A DNA stretch of 64,000 bases from Pseudoalteromonas sp. NC201 (GTDB lineage Bacteria > Pseudomonadota > Gammaproteobacteria > Enterobacterales > Alteromonadaceae). The position numbers were made by a program, and so were the translations under genes. Of this stretch, positions 15,156 to 25,200 are shown piece after piece. The stretch spans positions 376,097 through 440,096 of the forward strand of contig NZ_CP022522.1 in assembly GCF_002850255.1 (NCBI RefSeq). Reading direction: 5' to 3'. The notes below the pieces were generated by a model. The model did no database searches, was not told where the DNA came from, and worked only from the letters and a program-made list of their open reading frames with translations. Positions within the stretch are counted from its first letter, which is position 1. Every line of letters begins with the position of its first letter.

Positions 15156-15857
15156 TTATTTGGGCGTACCATAGAGTTGCTCTGCTCTATTAAATAACAC
15201 CCACGAAGTGAGTATATACTTATCATTAGAAACCGGAATATTGCCTCTATGTGTATGTGTAAAATACCCTGGTGCTATCACCATAGAACCTTTTACTGGG
15301 GCAATTTTACGCTGCTGATAATAAAACTCGGTCTCGCCACCTTCCTCGACATCATTAAGGTAGAACATAAATAACAGCACTCGGTGTAAGGCTTCATTAT
15401 GGTCATGTTGAGGGTAGACTTCGCTGTGCCAGTAGGGGTAGCCGCCTTTATTTATTTGATAGCGTTGAGCTTGGATAGCGCCTAAACGAAATAGCTGTTG
15501 AGCAAGGACCGGGAGTTGTGGCTTGCCGACTTCTTCAAAGTTATCCACAGTGAGATCGACAGGTTCACCAGTTTTGGGGTGATACACTTTAAGTCCAAAT
15601 GCACCGATGATCATAAAAAAATGTTCTTCAAGGTACTCAAATAAGTGCTTTGCCGTAACCTGTTGAATGTGTTGTAACTGTTTGGCATAGTCAGGATAGG
15701 AATTTAAATAAAGGTCGTGACTGACTTTTTTACTCAAGTCGACACCACCAGATGTAGTCCCCTGTTTTAAATGTGGACTTTGATCGAAGGTCTTTACGAA
15801 TTCATCGCAAAAGTCTGAACTGAGTGCGTTATCGTAAACGCGAATAAAATCACTCAT
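15156..15857 (-). CDS. 2-oxoglutarate/Fe(II)-dependent oxygenase, prolyl-4-hydroxylase-like
   Basis: A 233-residue protein with a P4H-like cupin fold. The iron site is suggested by HSE (HxE in place of HxD; about residue 144) and a distal His in FTHTHRGN (about 200-203). The FYLNDVEEGGET motif between them is typical of the 2OG-FeII_Oxy_3/4 families. GSMVIAPG also fits. It probably hydroxylates a protein or small molecule; the substrate is unknown. It is divergent from the thioesterase gene, 29 bases apart. Confidence 0.87.
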   Translation of the reverse strand: MSDFIRVYDNALSSDFCDEFVKTFDQSPHLKQGTTSGGVDLSKKVSHDLYLNSYPDYAKQLQHIQQVTAKHLFEYLEEHFFMIIGAFGLKVYHPKTGEPVDLTVDNFEEVGKPQLPVLAQQLFRLGAIQAQRYQINKGGYPYWHSEVYPQHDHNEALHRVLLFMFYLNDVEEGGETEFYYQQRKIAPVKGSMVIAPGYFTHTHRGNIPVSNDKYILTSWVLFNRAEQLYGTPK

Positions 15858-15886
15858 GTTTTTCCCTAGTTTTTATTGGAGTTATT

Positions 15887-16285
15887 ATGCTGTCTGAAAA
15901 GCTTATGCCGCGTTTTTGCGACACAGATGTGCTTGGACATATCAACAATACCGTACTCCCTGTGTGGTTTGAAGCCGCGCGCACACCTATTTTCAAAATA
16001 TTTACACCAGATTTAAATCCAAAAGAGTGGAAATTGATTGTTGCCAAAGTCGAAGTCACCTTTAAAGGGGAGCTATTTTATGGTCAGGAAGTCGAAATAA
16101 AAACGGCTGTTGAACATATCGGCAACAGCTCATTTGTGATTTTGCAGCAGGCTTGGCAGCATGGAGAATGCTGTGCTGAAGGTAACACCATTATGGTGCG
16201 ATATGACTTTGCGGTTAAGCAATCTCAACCGCTGAGTCAGCAAGAGCGCGATGCGCTAGGCACTTTTATGGTTGCTGCGGCTTAA
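15887..16285 (+). CDS. acyl-CoA thioesterase, 4HBT hotdog family
   Basis: A 132-residue single hotdog-domain protein. The N-terminal active-site segment RFCDTDVLGHINN matches the 4-hydroxybenzoyl-CoA thioesterase (YbgC/FadM-like) motif, with Asp as the likely catalytic residue, followed by VLPVWFEAAR. The expected reaction is hydrolysis of acyl-CoA; chain preference is not evident. The RBS is TGGAG. Its 3' end overlaps the convergent membrane protein gene by 20 bases. Confidence 0.88.
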   Translation: MLSEKLMPRFCDTDVLGHINNTVLPVWFEAARTPIFKIFTPDLNPKEWKLIVAKVEVTFKGELFYGQEVEIKTAVEHIGNSSFVILQQAWQHGECCAEGNTIMVRYDFAVKQSQPLSQQERDALGTFMVAAA

Positions 16286-17360
16286 ACTGGTGACCAATTG
16301 CCGCTGAAATACAAGGCTTTACTGTATAGGTGTAGCCGTATTCCGCGGCGTTATCCGGCATGATCTCTAAGATCTCATAATCGTTTAATTCAACAATATT
16401 ACTGCCTTCGCTATGTTCACAGCGTGAGTTTCCGTCAGACTCAAAGCGAAAGATAAAGTAAGCCAATATTTGGTTAAGCACATCGTTATAGTTTTTGCCT
16501 TGCTCATGTAAATCTGGGTTAGAATTGTTATTAATAGATACGGTTAACGACTCCGGCTCATCTGCAGTGGACTGTGCTTCATCTTGTTGTGGAGTATCAC
16601 CACTCATGTCGGCCACTTGTGGTTGAGTTTCCGATGCTCCTTCGTTTTCTTCTTCGGAGTTTGCTGAGCGTGATTCTTTCGCGTTGGCATGGAAAGAAAT
16701 TCCGTCCTCATCTATTTTGAAATCAGAAGAAAACCCAGTAAATGCGGTTGAAGCACCTGATTTAGCGATGCCGAGCACCAAGAAAGCCAATAAAACAAAA
16801 CACATGATCAACCTGATGATTGCTGTTGTTGCTGGATAACGATAGTGGTTCTGATGCCAAAAAGGCTTTATACGTAATGGTTTAAGCAGGAAAAGTACAA
16901 CGACATAGCATGTCATAAAGAGTTGCGCGAGAATCAACAAGAAGGTACTGGTAATAAAAAACCAAGTAGGTAACGATAACAACACACTCAAATTATGTGT
17001 GTAAGGGAAATTATCCGTGCTGACCCCAGTTAAATCATTGATACGGCCATCAGCTTGCACTAACACAAAGTTAGCGATAAAGGCATAAAATAACAGTATC
17101 AGTGCTTTACCTGGCACACTTTCCCAAAAGATCATGATCCTTGGCCAGAATTCATAACATAGCGCCGTTACTGTGGTTATTAAGATCAAAAAAGCGGTGA
17201 AGTTATCATCTTCAGTTTCACTCAAGCTGAACATAAAAATGATAAAACTAACTAAATAATAGCGTTGAGCCAGTGTTAGGCTTTGCCAAAATTGGCCGAT
17301 GGAAAAGCGCAGCCTTGCTAGGTACGCGGTTAAGTTTTTTGGCGCGAGAAGTTGATGCAT
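16266..17360 (-). CDS. uncharacterised membrane protein with acidic C-terminal domain
   Basis: A 364-residue protein I do not recognise. The first ~200 residues carry about five hydrophobic helices. After residue ~205 the chain becomes hydrophilic and strongly acidic (runs of E, S, Q and D between about 225 and 275) and ends in a small region with two cysteines (CEHSEG and VKPCIS) that could form a disulfide if it is periplasmic. No enzymatic motif is visible. It lies between the thioesterase (convergent, 20-base overlap) and uvrA (50 bases away, downstream on the same strand). Confidence 0.75.
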   Translation of the reverse strand: MHQLLAPKNLTAYLARLRFSIGQFWQSLTLAQRYYLVSFIIFMFSLSETEDDNFTAFLILITTVTALCYEFWPRIMIFWESVPGKALILLFYAFIANFVLVQADGRINDLTGVSTDNFPYTHNLSVLLSLPTWFFITSTFLLILAQLFMTCYVVVLFLLKPLRIKPFWHQNHYRYPATTAIIRLIMCFVLLAFLVLGIAKSGASTAFTGFSSDFKIDEDGISFHANAKESRSANSEEENEGASETQPQVADMSGDTPQQDEAQSTADEPESLTVSINNNSNPDLHEQGKNYNDVLNQILAYFIFRFESDGNSRCEHSEGSNIVELNDYEILEIMPDNAAEYGYTYTVKPCISAAIGHQFKPQQP

Positions 17361-17410
17361 AATAAATGAATTTGTAATTATTATGCACCAATAATAGAGA
17401 CTTTTAGAAA

Positions 17411-20233
17411 TTAAGACAATAAGGGCTTAAGGTACTTACCTGTATGCGAAGCTGCAAAGTTAGCCACCGTTTCAGGCGTACCTGAGACGAGTATTTGACC
17501 ACCTCCAGCTCCCCCCTCTGGACCTAAGTCTACAATCCAGTCTGCGGTTTTGATGACATCTAGGTTATGCTCGATAACCAACACGGTATTACCATGATCG
17601 CGTAGACGATGTAACACCGCGAGTAGCTGCTGAATATCATGGAAGTGCAGACCTGTGGTTGGCTCATCGAGAATGTAGAGTGTTTTGCCGGTATCTCGTT
17701 TTGATAGTTCACGAGCGAGCTTAACACGCTGCGCTTCACCACCGGACAAAGTCGTGGCGGCTTGCCCTAAACGAATGTAGGAGAGGCCAACGTCCATTAA
17801 AGTTTGTAGTTTGCGATTGATTGCGGGAATCTTATCAAAAAATTCCCGGGCGTCCTCAACTGTCATTTCCAACACTTCGTGGATATTTTTACCTTTATAC
17901 AGTACTTCCAGTGTTTCACGGTTATAGCGCTTACCAGTACAGACATCACAAGGAACGTAGACATCCGGCAGGAAGTGCATTTCTACCTTGATAACCCCAT
18001 CGCCTTGACAGGCCTCACAGCGACCACCTTTAACGTTAAAACTAAAGCGGCCAACCTTATAACCGCGTGAACGCGACTCTTGTGTCCCCGCAAATAGTTC
18101 ACGAATAGCAGTAAATATCCCGGTATAAGTTGCTGGGTTTGAACGTGGTGTGCGACCGATAGGACTTTGATCAATATCGATAACTTTATCGAAGTGATCT
18201 AGCCCATGAACTGATTCATATGGTGCAGCTTCTTGCGTTGTTGCACCGTTTAATTCCTGATGAGCAAGTTTGAATAGGGTGTCATTAATGAGGGTAGATT
18301 TACCAGAACCAGATACCCCTGTTATGCAGGTCATTAGACCAACTGGTACTTTTAAATCGACACTTTTTAGGTTGTTGCCCGTTGCGCCTTTCAGCTCAAG
18401 CCACTTGTCATCACATTGATGACGTTGCGCTGGAACTTCAATGCATTTCTCGCCACTGAGATATTGACCCGTTAATGAGTCTTTACTTTGCATTATCTCA
18501 TCGCGAGTTCCCTCAGCGACGACATAGCCGCCGTGTACGCCGGCGCCTGGACCTATATCTATGATGTGATCGGCTGCACGAATGGCATCTTCGTCGTGCT
18601 CTACCACAATCACGGTGTTGCCAAGATCTCTTAAGTGCGTGAGTGTTTTAAGTAAACGGTCGTTATCGCGCTGATGTAGACCAATTGAAGGCTCATCCAG
18701 TACGTACATTACCCCCACGAGACCGGCGCCAATTTGGCTTGCAAGACGGATCCGCTGAGCTTCACCGCCAGATAAAGTATCAGCACTACGCTCCAAAGAG
18801 AGGTAGTTTAGGCCTACATTGATCAAGAAAGATAAACGGTCGCGGATCTCTTTGAGTATTTTGTCCGCAATTTGTGCTTTTTGGCCTGTGAGTGCTAAGT
18901 CGATAAAAAATTGACTGGCTTCGCCGATACTCATCGTTGTTACAGTTGGCAGGTTGGTCGAGCCGATAAACACATGGCGAGCTTCTTCGCGCAGTCGTGA
19001 GCCATGGCAACTTGGACACGCTTGGCTGGTTTGATATTTGGCGAGCTCTTCTCTTACTGAACTTGACTCCGTTTCCCGATAACGGCGATTCATATTGTTT
19101 AACACGCCTTCGAACTCGTGATTGCGGGTGATAAGATCGCCTCTGTCATTACGATACTTAAACGCGATTTTAGTTTTGCCTGAGCCTTCTAAAACCACTT
19201 TTTGAAATTTACTCGGCAGATCCTGAAATGGCGTTTCTAAATCAAATCCATATTGCTCGGCAACCGAGCTTAACATCTGAAAATAGTAAAAACTGCGTTT
19301 ATCCCACCCTTTGATTGCACCGCCAGACAAGCTTAGTTCTGGGTTTTGCACTACACGTTTGGGATCAAAGTACTGCTTTACCCCCAAACCATCACAGCTT
19401 TGGCACGCACCTGCGGGGTTATTGAAAGAAAACAGTCGTGGTTCAAGTTCGCTCATGGCATAGCCACAAGTTGGACAGGCAAAGTTGGCCGAGAAGATCA
19501 GTTCGTCTGCGTCGTTATCATCCATATAGGCGATTTGCGCAATGCCATCAGCCAAATCAAGCGCGGTTTCAAAAGATTCGGCTAACCGCTGCTCAAGCCC
19601 TGCTTTGACTTTGAAACGATCCACTACGACTTCTATGGTATGTTTTTTCTGTAACTCTAGCGTTGGTGGATCTGAGAGATCGCACACCTCGCCATCAATA
19701 CGTGCACGAATAAAACCTTGGCTCGCAAGCTCTTCTAGCAGTTTTACGTGCTCACCTTTACGGTTTTTCACCACCGGTGCAAGCAGCATGAGTTTGCTAC
19801 CCTCGGGTAGCGCCAACACAGTATCAACCATTTGACTGATGGTTTGTGCGGCTAACGGTAAATCATGCGTAGGGCATCTCGGTTCACCCACTCGGGCAAA
19901 GAGTAACCTTAAATAGTCGTATATTTCGGTAATGGTTCCCACGGTTGAGCGTGGGTTATGAGAAGTCGACTTCTGTTCAATGGAAATCGCGGGAGACAAG
20001 CCCTCAATGTGATCCACATCTGGTTTTTCCATCAGCGATAAAAACTGCCTCGCGTACGCAGACAAAGACTCAACATAACGACGCTGGCCTTCTGCGTATA
20101 AGGTGTCAAATGCTAAAGACGACTTCCCTGAGCCAGAAAGACCCGTGATCACTATCAACTTGTCTCTTGGAATGGTGAGTGAAATGTCTTTTAAATTGTG
20201 GGTGCGGGCACCCCTAACTTCTATTTTATCCAT
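17411..20233 (-). CDS. uvrA: excinuclease ABC subunit A
   Basis: A 940-residue UvrA with the full layout. The first ATPase half has Walker [10 protein letters not shown] (about 31-39), the second GVSGSGKST (about 640-648). Two ABC signatures LSGGEAQR are present, along with zinc-binding cysteine pairs (CPTCG and [16 protein letters not shown] and CDVC). UvrA dimers recognise DNA lesions and load UvrB in nucleotide excision repair. In E. coli uvrA and ssb are directly divergent; here two genes separate them. No convincing LexA site was found upstream. Confidence 0.98.
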   Translation of the reverse strand: MDKIEVRGARTHNLKDISLTIPRDKLIVITGLSGSGKSSLAFDTLYAEGQRRYVESLSAYARQFLSLMEKPDVDHIEGLSPAISIEQKSTSHNPRSTVGTITEIYDYLRLLFARVGEPRCPTHDLPLAAQTISQMVDTVLALPEGSKLMLLAPVVKNRKGEHVKLLEELASQGFIRARIDGEVCDLSDPPTLELQKKHTIEVVVDRFKVKAGLEQRLAESFETALDLADGIAQIAYMDDNDADELIFSANFACPTCGYAMSELEPRLFSFNNPAGACQSCDGLGVKQYFDPKRVVQNPELSLSGGAIKGWDKRSFYYFQMLSSVAEQYGFDLETPFQDLPSKFQKVVLEGSGKTKIAFKYRNDRGDLITRNHEFEGVLNNMNRRYRETESSSVREELAKYQTSQACPSCHGSRLREEARHVFIGSTNLPTVTTMSIGEASQFFIDLALTGQKAQIADKILKEIRDRLSFLINVGLNYLSLERSADTLSGGEAQRIRLASQIGAGLVGVMYVLDEPSIGLHQRDNDRLLKTLTHLRDLGNTVIVVEHDEDAIRAADHIIDIGPGAGVHGGYVVAEGTRDEIMQSKDSLTGQYLSGEKCIEVPAQRHQCDDKWLELKGATGNNLKSVDLKVPVGLMTCITGVSGSGKSTLINDTLFKLAHQELNGATTQEAAPYESVHGLDHFDKVIDIDQSPIGRTPRSNPATYTGIFTAIRELFAGTQESRSRGYKVGRFSFNVKGGRCEACQGDGVIKVEMHFLPDVYVPCDVCTGKRYNRETLEVLYKGKNIHEVLEMTVEDAREFFDKIPAINRKLQTLMDVGLSYIRLGQAATTLSGGEAQRVKLARELSKRDTGKTLYILDEPTTGLHFHDIQQLLAVLHRLRDHGNTVLVIEHNLDVIKTADWIVDLGPEGGAGGGQILVSGTPETVANFAASHTGKYLKPLLS

Positions 20234-20413
20234 ACGACCCTTGTGTTTTTTCGTGCGCTGTACTGAGTACGCGATACTAATCCACTAAATTGAAACCTGG
20301 ATCAGTCAAAGCATGATGTGAAGTGAACAGATTACCGCATCCCGAATACAAAATTAAGTTATCTCTGCTAAACGAACTAAACTTATTAAACCGATCAACT
20401 TGGGATATTGATT

Positions 20414-21160
20414 TTGTATCGACTTTTATTGCTTTTGGCGCTGCTTTGCCAAAATGTCTTCGCCTGTGAGCTGGTGGTACGGTTTGAGAATTATGCTGCG
20501 CAGTCTAAGTTAAATGACGACCTTGTTTGGCACGGTATGGATGTTGATTTCGCTAAAGCCTTGTTGGATGAAGCAGGGTGTAGCTATCGTTTCGTAAGTA
20601 TTCCTTGGGGTCGGGCGCTGAAGCTTTTAGAGGAGGGCGATATCGATCTTATTTTGAGCGTCACAAAAACACCGGTACGTGAACAGTTTGCGCATTTTAT
20701 TGGTCCTCAACGAATGGAAACGATTGTTTTTGCAATGAACTCAGGCGAGCCTCATCAGCTTGACTCACTTGAGTCGTTATTCCACCTGTCAAAGCCCATC
20801 GCTATTCAGCGTAATGCTTATTACGGTGAGGCGTTTACAGCTCGCCTTGCGCGTCGTACCGACAGTGAAACACAATTTATTTATGTACCCGACAATCAGG
20901 TAAAATTGAATTTGCTCAAAAAAGGACGGATAGCAGGGTTTTTAGAAGAAAAATTCAACATCCTGTATCAAAGTAAAAATAACCCTGATTTTGAAAAGTT
21001 TGCGATTAGCCCGTTGGTTATTAACGAAAACCCAGTATATTTTGCCTTTAGCAAGGCACGCACCTCGAGCGAGCGTTTGCAGCGTTTGAGTCAAGCATTT
21101 GAACGGGTTAAACGTAGCGGAAAATTAGATCAGATCACGGCCAAGTACGGCACCAACTAG
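20414..21160 (+). CDS. periplasmic solute-binding protein, family 3 (amino-acid type)
   Basis: About 248 residues with a signal peptide (MYRLLLLLALLCQNVFA) and an SBP_bac_3 fold: DVDFAKALLDEAGC, then WGRALKLLEEGDIDLI and a closing RVKRSGKLDQI. No ABC permease or ATPase gene is adjacent, so it may be a stand-alone sensor or scavenging protein; such orphans are frequent in Alteromonadales. The TTG at 20414 is preferred because GGGAT lies seven bases upstream; a TTG two codons earlier is too close to that RBS. Confidence 0.82.
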   Translation: MYRLLLLLALLCQNVFACELVVRFENYAAQSKLNDDLVWHGMDVDFAKALLDEAGCSYRFVSIPWGRALKLLEEGDIDLILSVTKTPVREQFAHFIGPQRMETIVFAMNSGEPHQLDSLESLFHLSKPIAIQRNAYYGEAFTARLARRTDSETQFIYVPDNQVKLNLLKKGRIAGFLEEKFNILYQSKNNPDFEKFAISPLVINENPVYFAFSKARTSSERLQRLSQAFERVKRSGKLDQITAKYGTN

Positions 21161-21299
21161 CGCTTTTTTCTCTCGAAGTAAGCCGTTCAAAATCATGATG
21201 GTAACAATCGCATTGCAAAGATCCGTTCGCGCTAGTGTAAGTTAAGAAAAGAGTTTGTTAAACTTGCGCGTGATTTTCGATAGTGATGAATACCGCCTT

Positions 21300-22667
21300 A
21301 TGTCTAATGACTCTTTAAATCCAACTGAAAAGCGCGCCGCGATTTCTCTTGCTGGCGTTTTCGCTTTCCGCATGCTTGGTTTGTTCATGCTGATGCCAGT
21401 GTTAGCTGTTTACGGCCAGTCTTTACAGGATGTCTCGCCACTGTGGATTGGTTTGGCTATTGGTGCTTATGGTTTGACTCAAGCTGTACTCCAGATACCT
21501 ATGGGTTGGTTGTCTGATAAGTTCGGTCGTAAGCCAATCATCATTGGTGGGTTGTTGGTATTTGCATTAGGATCCGTTATCGCGGCATTAGCGGATTCAA
21601 TCTATTGGGTGACATTTGGTAGAGCCCTACAGGGCATGGGCGCGATTGCAAGTGCTTTACTTGCGCTTGCTGCGGATTTGAGCCGTGACGAGCAGCGTCC
21701 GAAGGTAATGGCGGTCATTGGCATGTGCATTGGTATGAGCTTTGCTGTAGCCATGTTATTAGGACCAATGATTGCAGCGTCTTTTGGTATCGAAGGGATC
21801 TTCTGGCTGACGGCGGTATTGGCAATTGTAGGTATCGCTATCATTACCTTTATGGTGCCAAATGCGGTAAATAAAGCCCCAAAAGGTGACACAATAGCAA
21901 GCTTTGCAGATATTCGTCGCTTGGTGCAAAACCCACAGTTACTGAGGCTCGATCTTGGGGTGTTGCTATTGCATTTGACGCTGACTACAATTTTTGTAGC
22001 CTTGCCAGGCCAGTTGATCCGTGATGGTCTTGCTGCAGATAGGCACTGGCAACTCTATATTCCGGTATTTTTACTCGCCTTTATTTTGATGGCACCGATG
22101 ATGATAGTGGCAATCCGCAAACAAAAAGAAAAGCAGACATTCTTGCTGTCTATTGCAATGCTAGTGGTAAGCTCAGTTACTTTGTATTGCTTTGTAGATT
22201 CACTGTGGATGATCGCAGGTGCAATGCTGGTCTATTTTATTGCCTTTAATTTTCTCGAAGCAACTATGCCTGCGTTGGTTTCTCGCATAGCTCCAGCAAA
22301 CCAAAAGGGATCGGCGATGGGAGTATTTTCATCTGGCCAGTTTCTAGGTGCATTTATAGGTGGTGCTTTGGGTGGTATCTTGGCACAAAATTTTGCGGTC
22401 GATACGATATTTGCCGCGACGGCCATTATTGGGGTAATATGGTTTGTTATCGCATGGGGCATGCAAGTGCCACCTAAGAGCAAAGCGATCAGCTTAGTTT
22501 CTGCTGTAGAAAATGAGCAACAAGCGACGGAATTGGCAGACCAATTGGTTTCATTACCTGGGGTACTTGAGGCCACGGTAGTGAGAGATGAGAATCGTAG
22601 CTACCTAAAAGTAGATGATAAAATTTTTGATTTGAAGCAAGCCAAGCAAGTGCTGGGCTTGTCATAG
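21300..22667 (+). CDS. yajR: MFS transporter, YajR-like with C-terminal YAM domain
   Basis: About 455 residues. Twelve membrane segments are followed by a ~60-residue soluble C-terminal domain (ATELADQLVSLPGVLEATV, then YLKVDDKIFDLKQ), the ferredoxin-like YAM domain that defines YajR-type exporters. The MFS motif A is present (GWLSDKFGRKP). The function is probably drug or metabolite export; the substrate is unknown. ATG 21300 matches the family N-terminus; the frame is open to a TTG at 21255 with AAGAAAAGAG upstream, so the start is uncertain. ssb follows 17 bases later. Confidence 0.88.
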   Translation: MSNDSLNPTEKRAAISLAGVFAFRMLGLFMLMPVLAVYGQSLQDVSPLWIGLAIGAYGLTQAVLQIPMGWLSDKFGRKPIIIGGLLVFALGSVIAALADSIYWVTFGRALQGMGAIASALLALAADLSRDEQRPKVMAVIGMCIGMSFAVAMLLGPMIAASFGIEGIFWLTAVLAIVGIAIITFMVPNAVNKAPKGDTIASFADIRRLVQNPQLLRLDLGVLLLHLTLTTIFVALPGQLIRDGLAADRHWQLYIPVFLLAFILMAPMMIVAIRKQKEKQTFLLSIAMLVVSSVTLYCFVDSLWMIAGAMLVYFIAFNFLEATMPALVSRIAPANQKGSAMGVFSSGQFLGAFIGGALGGILAQNFAVDTIFAATAIIGVIWFVIAWGMQVPPKSKAISLVSAVENEQQATELADQLVSLPGVLEATVVRDENRSYLKVDDKIFDLKQAKQVLGLS

Positions 22668-22684
22668 TGTGAGGAGACAATGCC

Positions 22685-23338
22685 ATGGCACGTGGTGTTA
22701 ATAAAGTAATTTTGGTAGGTAATCTGGGCCAAGATCCTGAAGTTCGCTATATGCCAAACGGTAACGGCGTGGCTAACATCAGCATTGCAACTACGGATAG
22801 CTGGAAAGATAAAAACACCGGTCAATTGCAAGAGCGCACAGAATGGCACCGTGTGGTGTTGTTTGGCAAACTTGCGGAAGTTGCGGGTGAGTATTTAAGA
22901 AAAGGCTCGCAGGTTTACATTGAAGGTCGTCTACAGACTCGTAAGTGGACAGATCAAAGCGGCCAAGAAAAGTACACAACGGAAATCGTGGTGGACATGG
23001 GTGGCCAAATGCAAATGCTAGGTGGCCGTGGCGAGCAGCAGGGTCAAGGTGGCGGCCAGTACCAAGGTGGTCAACAGCAGCAAAATAATTATGGCCAGCA
23101 AAGCTATAATCAAGCGCCTCAGCAGCAATATTCGCAGCCACAGCAAAGCCAGTCAAACCAGCAGCAAGGTGGATTCGCACCACAGCAATCGCAACAGAAT
23201 TCTCAGCAGTCTTCTGGATTCGGTGGCCAGTCTCAAGGTGGCTTTGCACCACAACAGAACCAAAACAATGGTCAATCAGGTGGTAGCTCAAATCCTATGG
23301 AGCCACCAATTGACTTTGATGATGACATTCCGTTCTAA
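22685..23338 (+). CDS. ssb: single-stranded DNA-binding protein
   Basis: A 217-residue SSB. The OB-fold is at about 1-110 ([20 protein letters not shown], then [15 protein letters not shown] and [11 protein letters not shown]). A long Q/G/N-rich linker (about 115-205, many QQ and GG runs) is followed by the conserved acidic tip DDDIPF that binds partner proteins. RBS GAGGAG precedes the ATG. It works in replication, repair and recombination. The linker is a little longer than that of E. coli SSB (178 residues total). Confidence 0.97.
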   Translation: MARGVNKVILVGNLGQDPEVRYMPNGNGVANISIATTDSWKDKNTGQLQERTEWHRVVLFGKLAEVAGEYLRKGSQVYIEGRLQTRKWTDQSGQEKYTTEIVVDMGGQMQMLGGRGEQQGQGGGQYQGGQQQQNNYGQQSYNQAPQQQYSQPQQSQSNQQQGGFAPQQSQQNSQQSSGFGGQSQGGFAPQQNQNNGQSGGSSNPMEPPIDFDDDIPF

Positions 23339-23360
23339 ACGGTGGTATAGCATCTAAGAA

Positions 23361-23391
23361 AACCCTAGCATCATGCTGGGGTTTTTGTTTT
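23361..23391 (+). terminator. rho-independent terminator of ssb
   Basis: AACCCTAGCA-TCA-TGCTGGGGTT followed by TTTGTTTTT. One G-U pair is in the stem. It separates ssb from the csrD/mshH-like gene. Confidence 0.88.
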
Positions 23392-23592
23392 TAGTGGTAT
23401 AAATATCTCTAAGAGAATAGTGAAGAGTAAGCTTAGATAAAGCTTACCATCTTGTACGATTATTAAACTTAACGCATTTCTAGTTTTGGCTCAGTTGCTT
23501 ATCCTTTCTGTACAATTAAAAGCCGCATCTCGCTTGAGTTTTGCACTATTTTGAACAACACTTCAGTTATCTTTCCACCCAATAAAAACATT

Positions 23593-25179
23593 ATGCCAAT
23601 TCAGCTGTTAGATGGATTTCGTCGTCAGTATCAAAAAAAGCTAGTCGCGGTAAGTTTGACGGTGTTGTTGTGTCTAAATTTCCTTCTTAATCATTTACTA
23701 CACCTTCAGGTTCACACGCAAGGCGAAGAAGCCGCGGCTGAAATTTCTCAGCTATCAGCTGAAGCTTTTGCTACGGGAGTAAGTGAAATAGCTACGAAGT
23801 ATGGTTTTTCGTTGTTACCTGTTGCGAATGCAGAAGAGCACCAATTTGTTGCCAATGACCAAACCGTTACCTTGTACCATGAATCTATATGGATAAGTCA
23901 TGGATATATATTGATATTTTTCAATTTATTGTCGATTGGGCTGGTGTTATTCGTACACCGGTGGTGGTTTTTATACGGTAAGGCTGAGTCGACTTCACAT
24001 GCGCAGAAGCCTGTGGCTTTACCAGCCCCCGCTCCAGAAGGGCAGTATGCATTATTTGCGTTAATCCATTGGCAGTGCAGTACGCCTAAAGAAGTTGATC
24101 TGCAGTTACATTTTCAGCTTGCGCTGGTTAAAGGCGTTGGAGAGTTTGGGACTGTGGCAGTTAAATATCTGGCTTCAGGGGCATTAGCCGTGACAGTAAA
24201 GCAGATTGGGGCGACTAAAGGTATGGATTTGGTAAAGCAAATGCACGAAATCGTTTATCGAGTGCTGTTAGAGTTTCGGGGGGATTTATCTCGCAGCAAA
24301 GTGAAACTTGGCGCTTGTTTTTATCAGGAAAATAAACAACAGACACAGGTTTATCAGAGCGCAAAATCAGCGCTCTCAATTGCGCAAAATCAAGTGTGGC
24401 AACATACTCATCTAGTGCATCTTACAGAGTTATTGGCAAAACGCCTTAACGAAGACGGTGAAGCTTTGCTGAGTTATTTGAAAGCCGGACAGTTTTCCTT
24501 ATTCTTCCAGCCGTTGTTCGACTTTTTAGCCGAAGACGTAATTGTAAGCGAAGCGCTACTAAGAGTGACTCACAAAGAAATGGGGCGAATTTCGGCCAAG
24601 CAGGTGATGCAACACCTTTATACTCCAGAGCAATTTCAGTTTCTGGATAGAGCGATAGTGAAGCAGGTGTTGTCTGTTTATGAGCAGGAAAGGAGTTTTG
24701 GTAAGGTAAGCATTAACTTACATATTTCGAGTTGGGTGGATAGTCAGTTTATTGAGTGGCTCGAGGGGCAGCTAATTGCGTCTCATAGCGGGGCGGCAAT
24801 TGGGTTTGAACTTAGCATAGAAGAGGTCTATCAACATGGAGAACGTTTGCTAGCGGCTTTTGATAGGTTGAATCGACTTGGGTGCGATATTTATTTGGAT
24901 AACGTTACACAAGCTCTTACGCTAGGGCGCACACCGCTTGCCGAGTTGGTAAAAGCTATCAAGCTCAGCTGCGAGCTGGTACACGGCATTGAAAAGTCTG
25001 CGTATCGTAAACGCACAGTTAAGCAAATAGTCGCTCAAGCAAGAAGCTTGGGTATTCCCGTGTATGCAGTGGGGATTGAAACCGTTGCTGAATTGAGTTG
25101 TATCAAAGGGCTTGGAGTGAAAGGGGCCCAAGGGCATTATTTTTCCGCACCGTTACAACAGCTCGCTGATATTCACTAA
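23593..25179 (+). CDS. CsrD/MshH-like protein with degenerate GGDEF and EAL domains
   Basis: About 528 residues: a first transmembrane helix (about 19-38), a ~85-residue periplasmic part, a second helix (about 112-133), a degenerate GGDEF-like region with no GGDEF motif, and an EAL domain (about 295-525). EALLR is kept, as are N (INLHIS) and E (FELSIEE). The DDFGTG loop has become LDNVTQA and AEGVET has become AVGIET, so c-di-GMP hydrolysis is unlikely. This matches CsrD/MshH, which helps RNase E degrade the Csr sRNAs. Its place after ssb matches mshH in Vibrio. The ATG at 23593 is a choice; a TTG at 23551 is in frame. Confidence 0.83.
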   Translation: MPIQLLDGFRRQYQKKLVAVSLTVLLCLNFLLNHLLHLQVHTQGEEAAAEISQLSAEAFATGVSEIATKYGFSLLPVANAEEHQFVANDQTVTLYHESIWISHGYILIFFNLLSIGLVLFVHRWWFLYGKAESTSHAQKPVALPAPAPEGQYALFALIHWQCSTPKEVDLQLHFQLALVKGVGEFGTVAVKYLASGALAVTVKQIGATKGMDLVKQMHEIVYRVLLEFRGDLSRSKVKLGACFYQENKQQTQVYQSAKSALSIAQNQVWQHTHLVHLTELLAKRLNEDGEALLSYLKAGQFSLFFQPLFDFLAEDVIVSEALLRVTHKEMGRISAKQVMQHLYTPEQFQFLDRAIVKQVLSVYEQERSFGKVSINLHISSWVDSQFIEWLEGQLIASHSGAAIGFELSIEEVYQHGERLLAAFDRLNRLGCDIYLDNVTQALTLGRTPLAELVKAIKLSCELVHGIEKSAYRKRTVKQIVAQARSLGIPVYAVGIETVAELSCIKGLGVKGAQGHYFSAPLQQLADIH

Positions 25180-25200
25180 AACGCTAACCGCATGAGCTGA

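Noticed and set aside
20258..20273. CTGT followed by a TACTGAGTAC-like stretch upstream of uvrA as a LexA (SOS) box
   Set aside because: Only the left half-site fits CTGT-N8-ACAG; the right half reads CGCG. SOS control cannot be supported from this site.
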